From CAJCIT01 sp963771305 (GTDB lineage Bacteria; Acidobacteriota; Terriglobia; Bryobacterales; Bryobacteraceae): DNA of 64,000 bases. Below the pieces are notes generated by a model that was not told the DNA's origin, made no database searches, and saw only the letters and a program-made list of their open reading frames with translations. A program made the translations under genes and the position numbers. This document shows, one piece after another, positions 17,193 through 26,550 of the stretch. Positions within the stretch are counted from its first letter, which is position 1. Every line of letters begins with the position of its first letter. The stretch is taken from assembly GCA_963771305.1 (NCBI GenBank), contig CAVYTS010000032.1, positions 372,001 through 436,000 of the forward strand, in the 5' to 3' direction.

Positions 17193-20100
17193 CTACCGCG
17201 GCAATAGTGCCCACTGGGGATCCAGGCCGACCAGATTCTGGTAGCCGACGTTGGCATTGATCCAGTCCCACGCCGCTTGGCCGCTGAGCGGGCCGTCGTT
17301 GATGGGCGGAAGAAAGCTGGCGGCCGCTCGTGCGATATGCGGGTAGCCGCTGAAGATATCCGCATCGCCGTTGTCCAGCCAGACTTGTGTGTTCTGCAGC
17401 GAGGGTAGGTAGGCCAGCTTCACCGAGCCCCAGTCGGTGTAGTAGGTCTTGGTCGAGGCTTCCAACACCGGCATGCGGTACATGCCTGCCAGATACGGAT
17501 TGTAAGCCGGGTTGACCAGCTGGTTTAACAGATTCTTGGCCACCGTTTGTTGCACCAGCGTGATGGGAAAACCCAACTCGTTCACGTGCCCGAACACAAT
17601 GTTGAGATAGTTGTACTCCCACGGTTCACCCACCACGCCCACCAGATCCGGATTCGCCGGGTTGGTGTCCATGTTGTCCATCGAGGCGTACTGATCACCT
17701 TGATCGGCGAAGTGCAGCGGGTTGTTTGAATTGTTCGCAATGCCGACCCGGCCCCAACTCCATTTCGAACCGGGCGTGGGGTCGTAGAAAGCGCCGTTGG
17801 TGATGTTCTGCACGCCTTCCCAGACCGCGATGTTGTTGTTCAGAATGGTCGTAAAATAGCCCTGCTCCGGCGAGCCGTCCGGCGCCATAAAGGCCGTTTG
17901 GGCCACTTCGCGGGTGGCCCACGCCACACCGCGTGTTTGGATTGCGTTGGTCAACAATCCCCAGTTGCCGTGCCGCGCATAGCTGGTGACCGTGCTCGGA
18001 TCGGACTCGCCGACTGCGTAGGAGGCCATTTGGTACATCTGCTGCAGAAAGTACCAATCGCCCGTGATCAGGTACGGAATGTAGGCGAAGTTGGGGAGAT
18101 GGGCAACATCCGGCGTCCAGCCATTCGCTGTACTGAGCGGCGCGAGCGCCGGCAGGTTCTGGATCCACTGATCGGGATGGGCATTGATCGAAAACGGCAA
18201 GCCAAAGGCGGGCGTCTCTTGAGCGCTGTCATAAAACAGCGAGCTAGCTGACTCCCGGATGTGAATCGGCACGGACGCCGCTGCCGCCGCGTTCCCAAAC
18301 ATCACGTTGAACTCGTTCGGATCGAACGTGTATAGATAACGCACATACCACGCCGGAAACAGGCCGATGTCCGGCCGTCCGCCCGTTTCAGGCATGAACT
18401 TGGTCCACAAAGCGCTCCCTTCGATGCCGCCCATGTCGGATTGAGAAAAGCTCTGCACGTCGGCAGCGACACTGCTCGCTGGGACAACCTTGGACAAGTC
18501 AAAGTTGGGGACGACCTGGGTGTAGATGAGGTAGGGCAAGTTGTGATCGATTTTCACGGCGCCCGGAGAATTCCCAACCCAGAAGGTCTTTCGCCAGTCG
18601 GTCTTGGCATAGTGCGTGAATGTCGGTTGGGTATAGACGGGCACGCCAAGCGCCCGAAGCGTCAAGGAATAGCTTTGATCCCGCAGCTTCGTACTCCATT
18701 CATTCTGCAGAATCGCCTCCACTTTTACGCCGGCCTGGGTCCCTGGAAAGAAGGTGACGATGAATATTGGATGCAGCGACTTGTACGGATCCCACCCCAG
18801 GTCATACGCCAGCGTGGGACTAGCGTCTTCCAGGATCACTTGGGTGCAGATCGGGCCACTTCGCCAGTACGTCACGCGTGCATCGCCGGCATTGCCGGCC
18901 CAATCGCTCACGATCTGCCGGGCGTGGATGCTGAGCGTGGACCCGTTCGTGATATCAATCTCACCGTCCCAGTTCAGCGCGAGCATGCCGGCCTTGTCGA
19001 GGGCGCCTGAATTGTTCCCTGTCGCCTGATTCACAAAGTCCACCGTCAAAGTGGCCGAGGCGGGAAGATCCGCGATGAAAGTGATCTCGGCGTGTTTTAA
19101 ACTGCCGTCCGGCCAGCGCGTTCTTACGTCGCACTGCGTGAGAACCGGCGTTCCATTCACCCGGGCCTGCGCGAAATTGGCGATCTCCCCCATCGCGAAC
19201 ACGCGCGAGATCGCGAAAGGCCGAGCCACTTGGGTAACACCGGATCGTTCCGCGATGGCAACAGAATTACTGGGAGTCGCTCGTTCCAGATTCACGGTCT
19301 GAGTGGCGAGCGTGTTTGCCGCCGTCAGCGGGCTTCCGTTGCTGACATCCTGCAAATAGAACGTCATGCCGCTGGTGACCCAAAGGCCGGTTTCAGACGA
19401 GCCCGAAGGGCCGCCGGCGGCGAACAAAGGGCCGCTGGGTGAGCCGATGTGGACCTCAACGTTGCTGATGCCGGGTGCGCTCCATTGGATTGAGGTCTGA
19501 TGCGGTGTTTGGTTCGAAGTGAGCAGGATGGGGTTTGGCGCCGCAGTCAGAGACGCTTGCTGCTGCTGGGTAGTCGCAACGACGGTGGCCAGCGTATCCG
19601 CGGCTGTTAGCGGTTTGCCGCCGGTGACGTCCTGAAGATAAAACGTCAAGCCATCGTAGACCCATTGGCCCGTCGTGGCGGTTCCCTGAGAGCCACCCGC
19701 TGCGAACAGAATCCCATTCGGAGCGCCAACATGAATCTGAACCGACTTCGAAGCGGCGGGTGCCGTCCATTGGAGAGTCGTAATGCCAAGCGCGGCTCTC
19801 ACCGGCAGCTGAATCGGATCGGGGCTGGCTGTGAACAGAGCGGGGCCTTGCTGCGATTGGAGGTGAAGCACAAGAATGGCGATGGTATTTGCGGCAATGA
19901 GGGGCTTGCCGCCGCTGGTGTCCTGCAAGTAGATCGTTAGACCGTCGGAGACCCAGACGCCGGTGGGGGCGGAGCCGGAAGCGCCACCTACGGCGAACAA
20001 CGTGCCTGATGGCGAGCCCACGTGGATTTCGACGCTCTGGACGGCAGTGACACTCCACTGGATGGTGGTCGATCCAAGCAGCACGCCGGGAGGCACCGAA

Positions 20101-20264
20101 ATCGGATTGGGTGAGGCGGTCAAAGTTGCGGGCTGGCCCGGACCCGTTGTGACCGACGCGCTGCTGATATGGGCTATGACGGCGAGCAACGCCAACAGTG
20201 TGAGCGAGCTTACGCACAGTTGGGTGAGACGTCGAATTGCAGGTATTCCAGGTTCAGACGGCAC
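17193..20264 (-). CDS. secreted protein with three repeat modules and a RIFT-barrel/lyase-like domain
   Basis: The frame extends to a TTG at 20327 (1044 residues). The GTG at 20264 gives 1023 residues with a better-placed signal (LTQLCVSSLTLLALLAVIAH), although no strong ribosome site supports it. Three ~87-residue modules follow (LGSTTIQW, VEIHVGSPSGTLFAVGG, GVWVSDGLTIYLQD, KPLIAANT), the same module as in the protease at 11212-13905. The remaining ~700 residues begin VARPFAISRVFAMGEI and contain TRWPDGSLKHAEITF, like the RIFT-barrel N domain of YetA/PcRGLX-type polysaccharide lyases. A long Trp/Tyr-rich, probably alpha-toroid part follows. It lies beside GH3 and GH44 genes, which supports a polysaccharide role. 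The enzymatic assignment is inference. Confidence 0.7.
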   Translation of the reverse strand: MPSEPGIPAIRRLTQLCVSSLTLLALLAVIAHISSASVTTGPGQPATLTASPNPISVPPGVLLGSTTIQWSVTAVQSVEIHVGSPSGTLFAVGGASGSAPTGVWVSDGLTIYLQDTSGGKPLIAANTIAILVLHLQSQQGPALFTASPDPIQLPVRAALGITTLQWTAPAASKSVQIHVGAPNGILFAAGGSQGTATTGQWVYDGLTFYLQDVTGGKPLTAADTLATVVATTQQQQASLTAAPNPILLTSNQTPHQTSIQWSAPGISNVEVHIGSPSGPLFAAGGPSGSSETGLWVTSGMTFYLQDVSNGSPLTAANTLATQTVNLERATPSNSVAIAERSGVTQVARPFAISRVFAMGEIANFAQARVNGTPVLTQCDVRTRWPDGSLKHAEITFIADLPASATLTVDFVNQATGNNSGALDKAGMLALNWDGEIDITNGSTLSIHARQIVSDWAGNAGDARVTYWRSGPICTQVILEDASPTLAYDLGWDPYKSLHPIFIVTFFPGTQAGVKVEAILQNEWSTKLRDQSYSLTLRALGVPVYTQPTFTHYAKTDWRKTFWVGNSPGAVKIDHNLPYLIYTQVVPNFDLSKVVPASSVAADVQSFSQSDMGGIEGSALWTKFMPETGGRPDIGLFPAWYVRYLYTFDPNEFNVMFGNAAAAASVPIHIRESASSLFYDSAQETPAFGLPFSINAHPDQWIQNLPALAPLSTANGWTPDVAHLPNFAYIPYLITGDWYFLQQMYQMASYAVGESDPSTVTSYARHGNWGLLTNAIQTRGVAWATREVAQTAFMAPDGSPEQGYFTTILNNNIAVWEGVQNITNGAFYDPTPGSKWSWGRVGIANNSNNPLHFADQGDQYASMDNMDTNPANPDLVGVVGEPWEYNYLNIVFGHVNELGFPITLVQQTVAKNLLNQLVNPAYNPYLAGMYRMPVLEASTKTYYTDWGSVKLAYLPSLQNTQVWLDNGDADIFSGYPHIARAAASFLPPINDGPLSGQAAWDWINANVGYQNLVGLDPQWALLPR

Positions 20265-20349
20265 GTAATAGCACCATGGTATCGGCTCTGCATGAGTAGA
20301 CGAGAACCAGGAGCGGGGATTCCGCAATAAGGTGGCCTGCTGGAGACGG

Positions 20350-20392
20350 AATCGGCGAGGCGCCGATTGCTGGCGATGGCGCCCACCCTACG
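20350..20392. repeat. dispersed hairpin element of the AATCGRCR type, copy 2
   Basis: Stem AATCGGCG/CGCCGATT with loop AGG, followed by GGCGCCCACCCTACGG. Compared with copy 1 (11132) both arms have changed together, preserving pairing. It lies about 20 bases beyond the stop of the minus-strand GH3 gene. Confidence 0.62.
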
Positions 20393-20413
20393 GCGGAGTG
20401 GTCATCACGAAGA

Positions 20414-22624
20414 CTATTGCACAATGCGAATGGTTTTTTCGAGCTTGGGGCCGGCTGAAGACGGGCCGACGGTGAACTTGACCTGGTCTTCCTCCACGAC
20501 CCACTTGTTCTGCTGGTCGTTCCAGTAAGCAAGGTCTTGAGCTTTGACGGACAGGCGAACGGTCTTGGTCTGGTTGGGCTCGATGCTGACGCGCTCAAAC
20601 CCTTTCAGTTCCTGTTTTGGGCGCTCCACTTTCGAATTGATATGTGATGCGTAGAGTTGAACGACCTCATCGCCGCGCCGGCTGCCGGTGTTCTTTACAT
20701 CCACACTGATTGTGAGATCGCCCGCGGTGGGCAAGCTCACGCTGCTAAGTTTCAGCTTCGAATACTGGAACGTGGTGTAACTCAAACCGTACCCGAAGGG
20801 AAACAGTGGCTCGCCCTTGAAGTACAGATAGGTCCGGCCATTGCGGATGTTGTAATCCATCATGGGCGGCACCTGGTCCAGCGACTTCGGCCAGGTTTGA
20901 ACCAGGCGACCGGCGGGGTTGATGTCGCCGAAGAGGGCGTCGGCTATGGCAGTTCCCTCCTCCTGCGCGTTGTGGGTGATATGCAGGATGGCGGGCACGT
21001 TCTCCTGGCTCCAGTTGATGGCGATGGGAAAGTTTGCCAGCAGCACGACGACGGTCTTCGGATTCACGGCGAAGATTTTCTTGACGAACTCTTCCTGTTC
21101 GAGCGTGATGCCCTTGCGATCGATCGCTTCCTTGCCGTCGGTGGGGGTCGGGCACTTGGCCCAGCCCGCGTCACACGTGGGATGATTGCCGACGAACACA
21201 ATGGCGACGTCGGACTCCTTGGCGAATTTGACGGAGGCATCGAGGTCGGTCGAGGGGGCATAGTTAACGGCCACCGCGCTGCCGAGCTTGGTTTTCAGGC
21301 CCTGCAGCGGGGTGATGACATAGCCGGGCGTTCCGCTGTACCAATCGAGGGCGACTCGATCCGCAAGCGGTCCGAGGACCGCGATGGACTTCAGGGAGGA
21401 TTGATTGAGCGGCAGGAAGTTGCCCGCGTTCTTGAGAAGCACAATCGATTCCTGCGCGACGCGCCGGGCGATGTCTTTGTGACTGGCCATGGTCCAGACT
21501 TCGTCATCACCTTTTATGGAGGCGTACTTCACCATTGAGGGCGGGTCGAGGAGGCCGAGCTTGATCATGACGCGGAATTCACCCTTGATGGAGTCGTCGA
21601 TGTCTTTCTCCGTGAGGAGGTTCTTTTCGAGAGCTTCCTTGACGGCGGCGCGGTAGAAGTTGGGACGTTCCAGAAACTGGTTTATGCCGGCCTTGATGGA
21701 AGCGGCCGCGCCTTCCGCATTGGTCTTGTAGTAATTGTGCAGGTTGGGGTCAACCATGTTACGCAGCGAACCGGAATCGGTGCAGATGATGCCGTCGACT
21801 CCCCATTCCTTGATCGTGATGTCGCGCAGGACTGGATTCACGGTCATGGGGACGCGGTTCATGGCGTTATACGCAGCCATAAAACAGCGAGAGCCACCCT
21901 GGATGACGCCCATGCGAAAAGGGACGGAGTAGTATTCGCGGAGAAGACGGGCATCGAAGTTGGAGGATGAGCCACCGCGGCCGTCTTCATTGCTGTTGGC
22001 TAGAAAGTGCTTCATGAGTGACGCCGTGAGCCAATAGCGGAGATCATCACCCTGGAGTCCCTGGACCATAGCGACGACCATGGTGCCGTTGAAGTAGGGG
22101 TCCTCGCCGAAACACTCCTCCGTGCGGCCCCAGCGGGGATCGCGGCCCAGGTCAGCATTCGGCGCGCGGATCACTAGGCCGCCACGGTGGGTCTTCTCAC
22201 TTTGGTTGATGTAGCGGGCCTCATAGCCTTCGACGCCACCGGCGAGGCGGATGAGGGCGGGATCCCAGGTTTCACCCATGCCTATCTCCTGCGCGAATTG
22301 CGTGGTGGGGATGGGCGTGGGGCGGCCCCATCCGCCGGGTCCTCCCAGCGCCAACCCGTGCAGACCCTCCGAGTGACCGGTACCCTTGATGCCGAGCCGC
22401 GGAACGCTGGGATTGGTGCCGAGGCAGGCGATCTTCTCGTCCACCGTCATGAGCGAAACGATGTTGTTGACGCGCTGCTCGGTAGGCAGATTCGGATCCT
22501 GAAAAGGGTACGATTCCGGCGAAGGCACGGGCGGCGGCGCCGTTGGCTGCTGCGATGGGACGACGCCCAGGGCAAGCGCCGCGGCGAGAGCCGGGAATGC
22601 AAGGAACTCGATTCGTGGTTTCAT
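20414..22624 (-). CDS. glycoside hydrolase family 3 beta-glucosidase-like protein, exported
   Basis: From the ATG at 22624 the protein has 736 residues and a signal peptide (FLAFPALAAALALGVVPS); the longer frame would add about 50 unrelated N-terminal residues. The GH3 N-terminal barrel contains TGHSEGLHG, PNADLGRDPRWGRTEECFGE and the nucleophile region DGIICTDSGSL. The C-terminal sandwich includes VFVGNHPTCDAGW and LLANFPIAINWSQENVPAIL, and a fibronectin-III-like domain (VDVKNTGSRRGDEVVQLY) closes the protein. Family members hydrolyse beta-linked glucosides or xylosides from the non-reducing end by a retaining mechanism. It is divergent from the GH44-derived gene, sharing the 150-base gap 22625-22775 that must hold both promoters. 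Confidence 0.92.
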   Translation of the reverse strand: MKPRIEFLAFPALAAALALGVVPSQQPTAPPPVPSPESYPFQDPNLPTEQRVNNIVSLMTVDEKIACLGTNPSVPRLGIKGTGHSEGLHGLALGGPGGWGRPTPIPTTQFAQEIGMGETWDPALIRLAGGVEGYEARYINQSEKTHRGGLVIRAPNADLGRDPRWGRTEECFGEDPYFNGTMVVAMVQGLQGDDLRYWLTASLMKHFLANSNEDGRGGSSSNFDARLLREYYSVPFRMGVIQGGSRCFMAAYNAMNRVPMTVNPVLRDITIKEWGVDGIICTDSGSLRNMVDPNLHNYYKTNAEGAAASIKAGINQFLERPNFYRAAVKEALEKNLLTEKDIDDSIKGEFRVMIKLGLLDPPSMVKYASIKGDDEVWTMASHKDIARRVAQESIVLLKNAGNFLPLNQSSLKSIAVLGPLADRVALDWYSGTPGYVITPLQGLKTKLGSAVAVNYAPSTDLDASVKFAKESDVAIVFVGNHPTCDAGWAKCPTPTDGKEAIDRKGITLEQEEFVKKIFAVNPKTVVVLLANFPIAINWSQENVPAILHITHNAQEEGTAIADALFGDINPAGRLVQTWPKSLDQVPPMMDYNIRNGRTYLYFKGEPLFPFGYGLSYTTFQYSKLKLSSVSLPTAGDLTISVDVKNTGSRRGDEVVQLYASHINSKVERPKQELKGFERVSIEPNQTKTVRLSVKAQDLAYWNDQQNKWVVEEDQVKFTVGPSSAGPKLEKTIRIVQ

Positions 22625-22775
22625 TTCAATCTGCGCGTTCTGAGATCCCGACGCGTTTCGCATCATGAAGAGGCTCGACCGGGATTGCCGCTTACAGCAT
22701 ACATCCGCTTCCGGAGAAGGCGGCGGGAGAAAGATAGCGAGCCGCGGCCACTCCTTAATGGGCTCGGGGGGATCC

Positions 22776-24105
22776 ATGAATCATGTGTCTTACTCAACGT
22801 TCCGGCCGGCACTGATGGTTGCGCTGATGGCGCCGGCAGGCAGCCTTGCACGGGCACCGGCATTCCAGAACGAGGCGACGGTGGCGGCCGGCCCGAACGT
22901 CACGATCGATGCCGTGAGCAGCCGTCACACCATCAGCCCCTACATCTACGGCACAAACTACGACCAAAACCAGATTCCGGACATGAATCCATCCATCATC
23001 CGTTGGGGCGGTGATGGGACTTCGCAATACAACTGGCAAACGGGGAGCACCAATGCAGGCTCGGACTGGTACTTCATTAACGGCAACCAGAACAATGTCA
23101 CGAATCCTCCTGATTTCGACACATTTCTGGCGACCAACCAGAACGCTGGAATCAAAACGATCGGGACCATTCCTATCAATGGCTGGGTGGCGAAGGACGG
23201 TGGCGCGTGTGCGTTCAGCGTAAAGAAATACGGCGCCCAACAGGCCGTGGATCCTTACACTTCAGACTGCGGGAACGGCATCATGCCGGACGGGAAGACG
23301 CCGATCACCCCGTCGAAGACCACCGATCCGGCGGACGCCGAAGTCAGCGAACCGGCCAGCTTCATGCAAGATTGGGTCACGTATGTGGTCAGCACATACG
23401 GCGCCACCGCAAACGGCGGCGTTGCCATTTGGGAACTCGACAACGAACCCGTTTGGTGGAGCGGCGTGCACCAGAACATCCATCCGCTCGACACCGCCCA
23501 AGGCGCGAAATCCGTCTCCTCAGCTCGGCCACGACACCCGCGCACGCAGTTCGATTCCGTTCTCTCCTTGACCAGTGTGAGTTCAATCGGGACGGGAGGA
23601 AGCCCGCAATGCGTGTCGGACCCCGGGCTCCCGGGGCTCACGCTCTATACAAACGGCGCAATTAGTTCGGCGGGTGGCATCGTCAATGCCGTCTGGAACG
23701 TAGCGTACTCGGGAGCTGGACCCGCCTCGAGCACCGTGACTTATGACCTCCGGTTCAACGGCACATCGGGTCAATTCATTACTTGGGGCGTCGAAGTGGG
23801 GCCTGAGGGCGGGACCCTCAAGCCGGTGGCCGGAGGAGGCTTTGCCATTGGCATAAGTGGCGCTAGCGAATTCTCTAACACGGTGGGGGTTTCGCCGATC
23901 AATCCGGGGGCCTATACGGTTCAGTTGTTCGCAAACTCCACTTCCCCTTTCAATGTGACTGTTCCAGAGTCTGGAATTCCTGGAAGTAATCGACCTCATG
24001 AATCCAACTCCCAATGGCGTACCGGAGCCGGCGTCGGTAGCCACGCTGGGCATCGGCTTGGCGGCAGGTTTTCTGTTTCTAGGCAAGCTCCGCAGGAAGA
24101 AGTAA
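22776..24105 (+). pseudogene. truncated GH44 endoglucanase joined to a PEP-CTERM secreted-protein tail
   Basis: The ATG at 22776 follows GGGGGGA. After a signal-like leader, residues ~30-245 match the first half of GH44: ISPYIYGTNYDQ, IIRWGGDGTSQYNW, TIPINGWVAKDGG, YTSDCGNGIMPDGK and the acid/base Glu in WELDNEPVWW. GH44 similarity then stops near 23500; the other catalytic Glu and most of the barrel are missing. The following ~150 residues (GTGGSPQCVSDPGLPG to FNVTVPESG) look like an unrelated secreted beta domain. A PEP-CTERM tail, VPEPASVATLGIGLAAGFLF plus LGKLRRKK, is present in another frame after a one-base insertion near 23968, ending at 24105. So two events are seen, a fusion or deletion and a frame break. 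Confidence 0.7.
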
Positions 24106-24389
24106 CTGCCATCCGCATAGCGGAACGACCACGGTGGAGTGACTGTCAGACGGCTATTTGATCCAATTGGACGCCTCCTTCGTTTCAAACTTTGGTTTGC
24201 CCCGTTAGGTACTTGTCCCGTTGTTCGCCTATCGAACCCCGCAAGATAATCCAGCAAGAAACTGCGGATAGTAGTACCGTTACTTAACGGGGCCGTGAGG
24301 GCTGGGGATTTACGGGTAGCGAACTCTCGAGAAGTGCACCGCATCTGTCCAACTTCGAGACGACCACTTCAACGGAGGAATACACGTAC
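24106..24389. other. gap between the two PEP-CTERM loci
   Basis: No gene is visible. It ends with the strong ribosome site GGAGG about 11 bases before the ATG at 24390 and presumably contains that gene's promoter. No clear terminator hairpin was found after the stop at 24105. Confidence 0.4.
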
Positions 24390-25007
24390 ATGAATCTTTT
24401 TCGACGGCTGGGAGGCCTCGCAACCATCTCCGCCTGTTTCTTGTTTTGCACCGCAACCGGCTACGCCTCAACGACGCCTTACATCTCGGTGTTTTCAGCC
24501 TCCCCGGCTACCAGCGGCCCGTACGTCGGGAACGAAACCATCAACTATACGAATAGCTGGTACACGGCCAAAATTTCTCAGAGCTCGGTAACGTGCCCGA
24601 TCGCCGAAACGGGAGGCTGTACCGGTGTCGCCGCTACTTTCGTATTGACGCTCAGCGGTTTCTCTTCCTCGATGCCGTTTAACCTTACAATCGATGGCAA
24701 CCTCTCGGGAGAAACAGGTGCCGGCGCAGAGGTGGCGTTCACGTCTCCACTCACTGCGGCGTTTCCCTTTCGGATTTCGACCGGTAATTTCTCGGAACTG
24801 ATCACAGTCGGCTCATCGCCCGTGCCGGGAAACCTAACAATTGATGGTGACCTGTCTCTGACAATGGCACCGGGACAAACCCTCTCGTTGCCTGGCAGCT
24901 TTGACATTAATATCAATACACCGGAACCCGCTTCGCTTGGCACGCTCGGCATCGGGTTGGCGGCAGGGCTGCTGTTTCTTGGCAAGCTTCGCAGGAGCCA
25001 GAAATAG
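24390..25007 (+). CDS. PEP-CTERM sorting-domain protein
   Basis: A 205-residue exported protein. It has an N-terminal signal (GLATISACFLFCTATGYAS), a ~150-residue beta-rich middle with no recognised family, and a C-terminal sorting domain PEPASLGTLGIGLAAGLLFL followed by GKLRRSQK: the PEP motif, a membrane helix and a basic tail. PEP-CTERM proteins are recognised and cleaved by exosortase and are often linked to exopolysaccharide. No exosortase gene is in this window. The sorting domain is almost the same as that at the end of the 22776-24105 pseudogene, so the two are related by duplication of the tail. A long perfect hairpin lies just after the stop. Confidence 0.85.
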   Translation: MNLFRRLGGLATISACFLFCTATGYASTTPYISVFSASPATSGPYVGNETINYTNSWYTAKISQSSVTCPIAETGGCTGVAATFVLTLSGFSSSMPFNLTIDGNLSGETGAGAEVAFTSPLTAAFPFRISTGNFSELITVGSSPVPGNLTIDGDLSLTMAPGQTLSLPGSFDININTPEPASLGTLGIGLAAGLLFLGKLRRSQK

Positions 25008-25017
25008 TAATTGACGG

Positions 25018-25048
25018 GTGGCTCCGCGATGCTCAATCGCGGAGCCAC
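25018..25048 (+). terminator. perfect 13-bp hairpin after the PEP-CTERM gene
   Basis: GTGGCTCCGCGAT pairs with ATCGCGGAGCCAC around a five-base loop, 10 bases after the stop at 25007. There is no T run, so an intrinsic terminator is likely but not certain. Confidence 0.6.
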
Positions 25049-25212
25049 TGACTAATCCCGTACCCTTCGTACCCCTACCGACGTAACAGTACTCCACGCA
25101 ACAAGCCTAAGTTCATTCCTTCCGTAATATCCCCCCGGTCTGTATTGCAAGTTGCTTACAGACTTCATATCATCGTGTGGCAGTACGTGAACACACGCTC
25201 AAGGAGACCACA

Positions 25213-25662
25213 TTGATCAAATCGTTGATTTTGTTGTTATGCACGTTCGGGTTACTTTCGGCAGCAGATTTTACGGGGACATGGAAGCTCGACACGGCCA
25301 AATCCAAGTACGAAGGCATGCCCGCTCCGAAGGAGCAAACCGTGACTATCACGGCCAACGGGAAAGGCTTCGATTACATGGCGATGGGGACGTCCTCCAC
25401 GGGCGAGGCCATTCATGCCATGTATACCTACGTGAAAGACGGAGAACAAATCAAGACAACCGGGTTCCCGGTTTGGGACGCCATTGTGCTTAAGAACGCC
25501 ATGGAGAACAAGACGGAAATTGAATTCCTGCGCGGCGGGAAGTCGGTAGGCAAGGGCACCCGCGAGTTGGCCAAGGACGGAAAAATGTATACCGTCTCGG
25601 CCAAAGTGAAGCTAGCGGACGGTAGGGAAGCCAATTTCAAGGCCGTCTACGAGAAGCAGTAA
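25213..25662 (+). CDS. small secreted lipocalin-like protein, first of a tandem pair
   Basis: AAGGAG at 25201-25206 points to a TTG start at 25213, giving 149 residues; the frame also runs back to 25177 but that adds residues in front of the signal. The N terminus is a short Sec signal (MIKSLILLLCTFGLLSAADF). The mature part, FTGTWKLDTAKSKYEG, then EQTVTITANGKGFDYMAMGT and GTRELAKDGKMYTVSAKVKL, has repeated beta strands and the TGTW-type opening of lipocalin/calycin-like small barrels. Function is unknown. The next gene, 31 bases downstream, is a close paralogue with the same start codon, ribosome site and layout. Confidence 0.78.
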   Translation: MIKSLILLLCTFGLLSAADFTGTWKLDTAKSKYEGMPAPKEQTVTITANGKGFDYMAMGTSSTGEAIHAMYTYVKDGEQIKTTGFPVWDAIVLKNAMENKTEIEFLRGGKSVGKGTRELAKDGKMYTVSAKVKLADGREANFKAVYEKQ

Positions 25663-25693
25663 ATACTTGAGAAATGAATTTAAGGAGATCACA

Positions 25694-26143
25694 TTGTTGA
25701 AATCACTGATGTTGTTGTTATGCACGTTCGGGTTGCTTGCCGGTGCGGATTTGACCGGAACCTGGAAGCTCGACACCGCTAAATCCAAGTACGAAGTCAT
25801 GCCCATGCCCAAGGAAATGACCGTGACCATCACGGCCAATGGGAAAGGCTACGATTATATGGCTATGGGCACGGCCGCCACGGGCGACGCCATTCATACC
25901 ATGTACACGTACGTCACAGATGGCGCGGAAGCAAAGATCACCGGCGCACCCTATTACGACGCCCTCGTGATCAAGCATGGCATGGAGAACAAGGCGGAGA
26001 TTGAATTCAAGCGGGGAGGAAAGTCCGTCGGCGAGGCCACCCGCGTCCTGGAGAAGGACGGGAAGATGTACACCGTCTCGGGTAAAGTAACAATGCCCGA
26101 CGGCAAGAAGGCTAGCTACAAGGCCATCTACGCGAAACAGTAA
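25694..26143 (+). CDS. small secreted lipocalin-like protein, second of a tandem pair
   Basis: The start is inferred as the TTG at 25694 because AAGGAG lies seven bases before it, just as in the upstream copy (GGAGATCACATTG versus GGAGACCACATTG). It encodes 149 residues: signal LKSLMLLLCTFGLLAGAD, then LTGTWKLDTAKSKYEVMP and VTITANGKGYDYMAMGT. The two paralogues agree over most of their length without gaps. The DNA is also similar, including the leader, so the duplication is fairly recent. They are almost certainly co-transcribed, with an 11-bp hairpin at 26170 ending the unit. Function unknown; a small barrel binding a hydrophobic ligand is a guess. Confidence 0.78.
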   Translation: MLKSLMLLLCTFGLLAGADLTGTWKLDTAKSKYEVMPMPKEMTVTITANGKGYDYMAMGTAATGDAIHTMYTYVTDGAEAKITGAPYYDALVIKHGMENKAEIEFKRGGKSVGEATRVLEKDGKMYTVSGKVTMPDGKKASYKAIYAKQ

Positions 26144-26550
26144 AGAGTAGCCCGGTAGATCGTGCTTCGGGGAGTTTCGGAATACTACCGAAACTCCCAC
26201 ACGGTCCTGCTGAGTAAGTGCTGCTAGCTATCTTGCCCGGCGCGCGATACTTGGCCGTCACGGCCAGGGCTTGGTCTACCTCATCTACGGTCAGCAGCGG
26301 AATGGTCTTGAGCCTCACATATCCCGCAGTGCCCACTGCCCAACGATACGGCCGCGGCGGTGACGTTGTCCGGTAGGTCCACGATCACCAGAAAATCATA
26401 AGATCCAAAAGCAAAGTAGAAGCTCTCTACTCTGCCCTTCACGGATTTCAAAACGGCTTGCACAGCGGCCTTGCCACCGGAAGCCTTGTCTTTCGCCAGG
26501 CCTTTGAGGCCTTGGGGCGTGTACCTTCCCTCGATCAGATACTTCGGCAT
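26112..26550 (-). pseudogene. GYD-domain protein with a one-base frame break
   Basis: From ATG 26550 the frame gives MPKYLIEGRYTPQGLKGLAK and VESFYFAFGSYDFLVIVDLP, the complete beta-alpha-beta core of GYD proteins (small alpha/beta-barrel fold, about 100 residues, function unknown). Near 26335 TTGGGCAGT is read where TTGGCAGT would keep the frame. After removing one G the protein continues VSLAVGTAGYVRLKTIPLLT and DEVDQALAVTAKYRAPGK, a typical ending. The normal stop after RAPGK is not in frame, and reading continues to 26112, overlapping the 3' end of the plus-strand gene. The extra G sits in a short homopolymer, so an assembly error is likely. Confidence 0.72.
26170..26198. terminator. 11-bp hairpin between convergent genes
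   Basis: GGGAGTTTCGG pairs perfectly with CCGAAACTCCC around a seven-base loop, 27 bases after the stop of the second tandem paralogue. It could serve the convergent GYD gene as well. No T tract follows. Confidence 0.58.

Noticed and set aside
20657..21538. Open frame of 293 codons on the plus strand inside the GH3 gene
   Set aside because: It is antisense to a fully conserved GH3 enzyme, has no recognisable motif and reflects high GC content.
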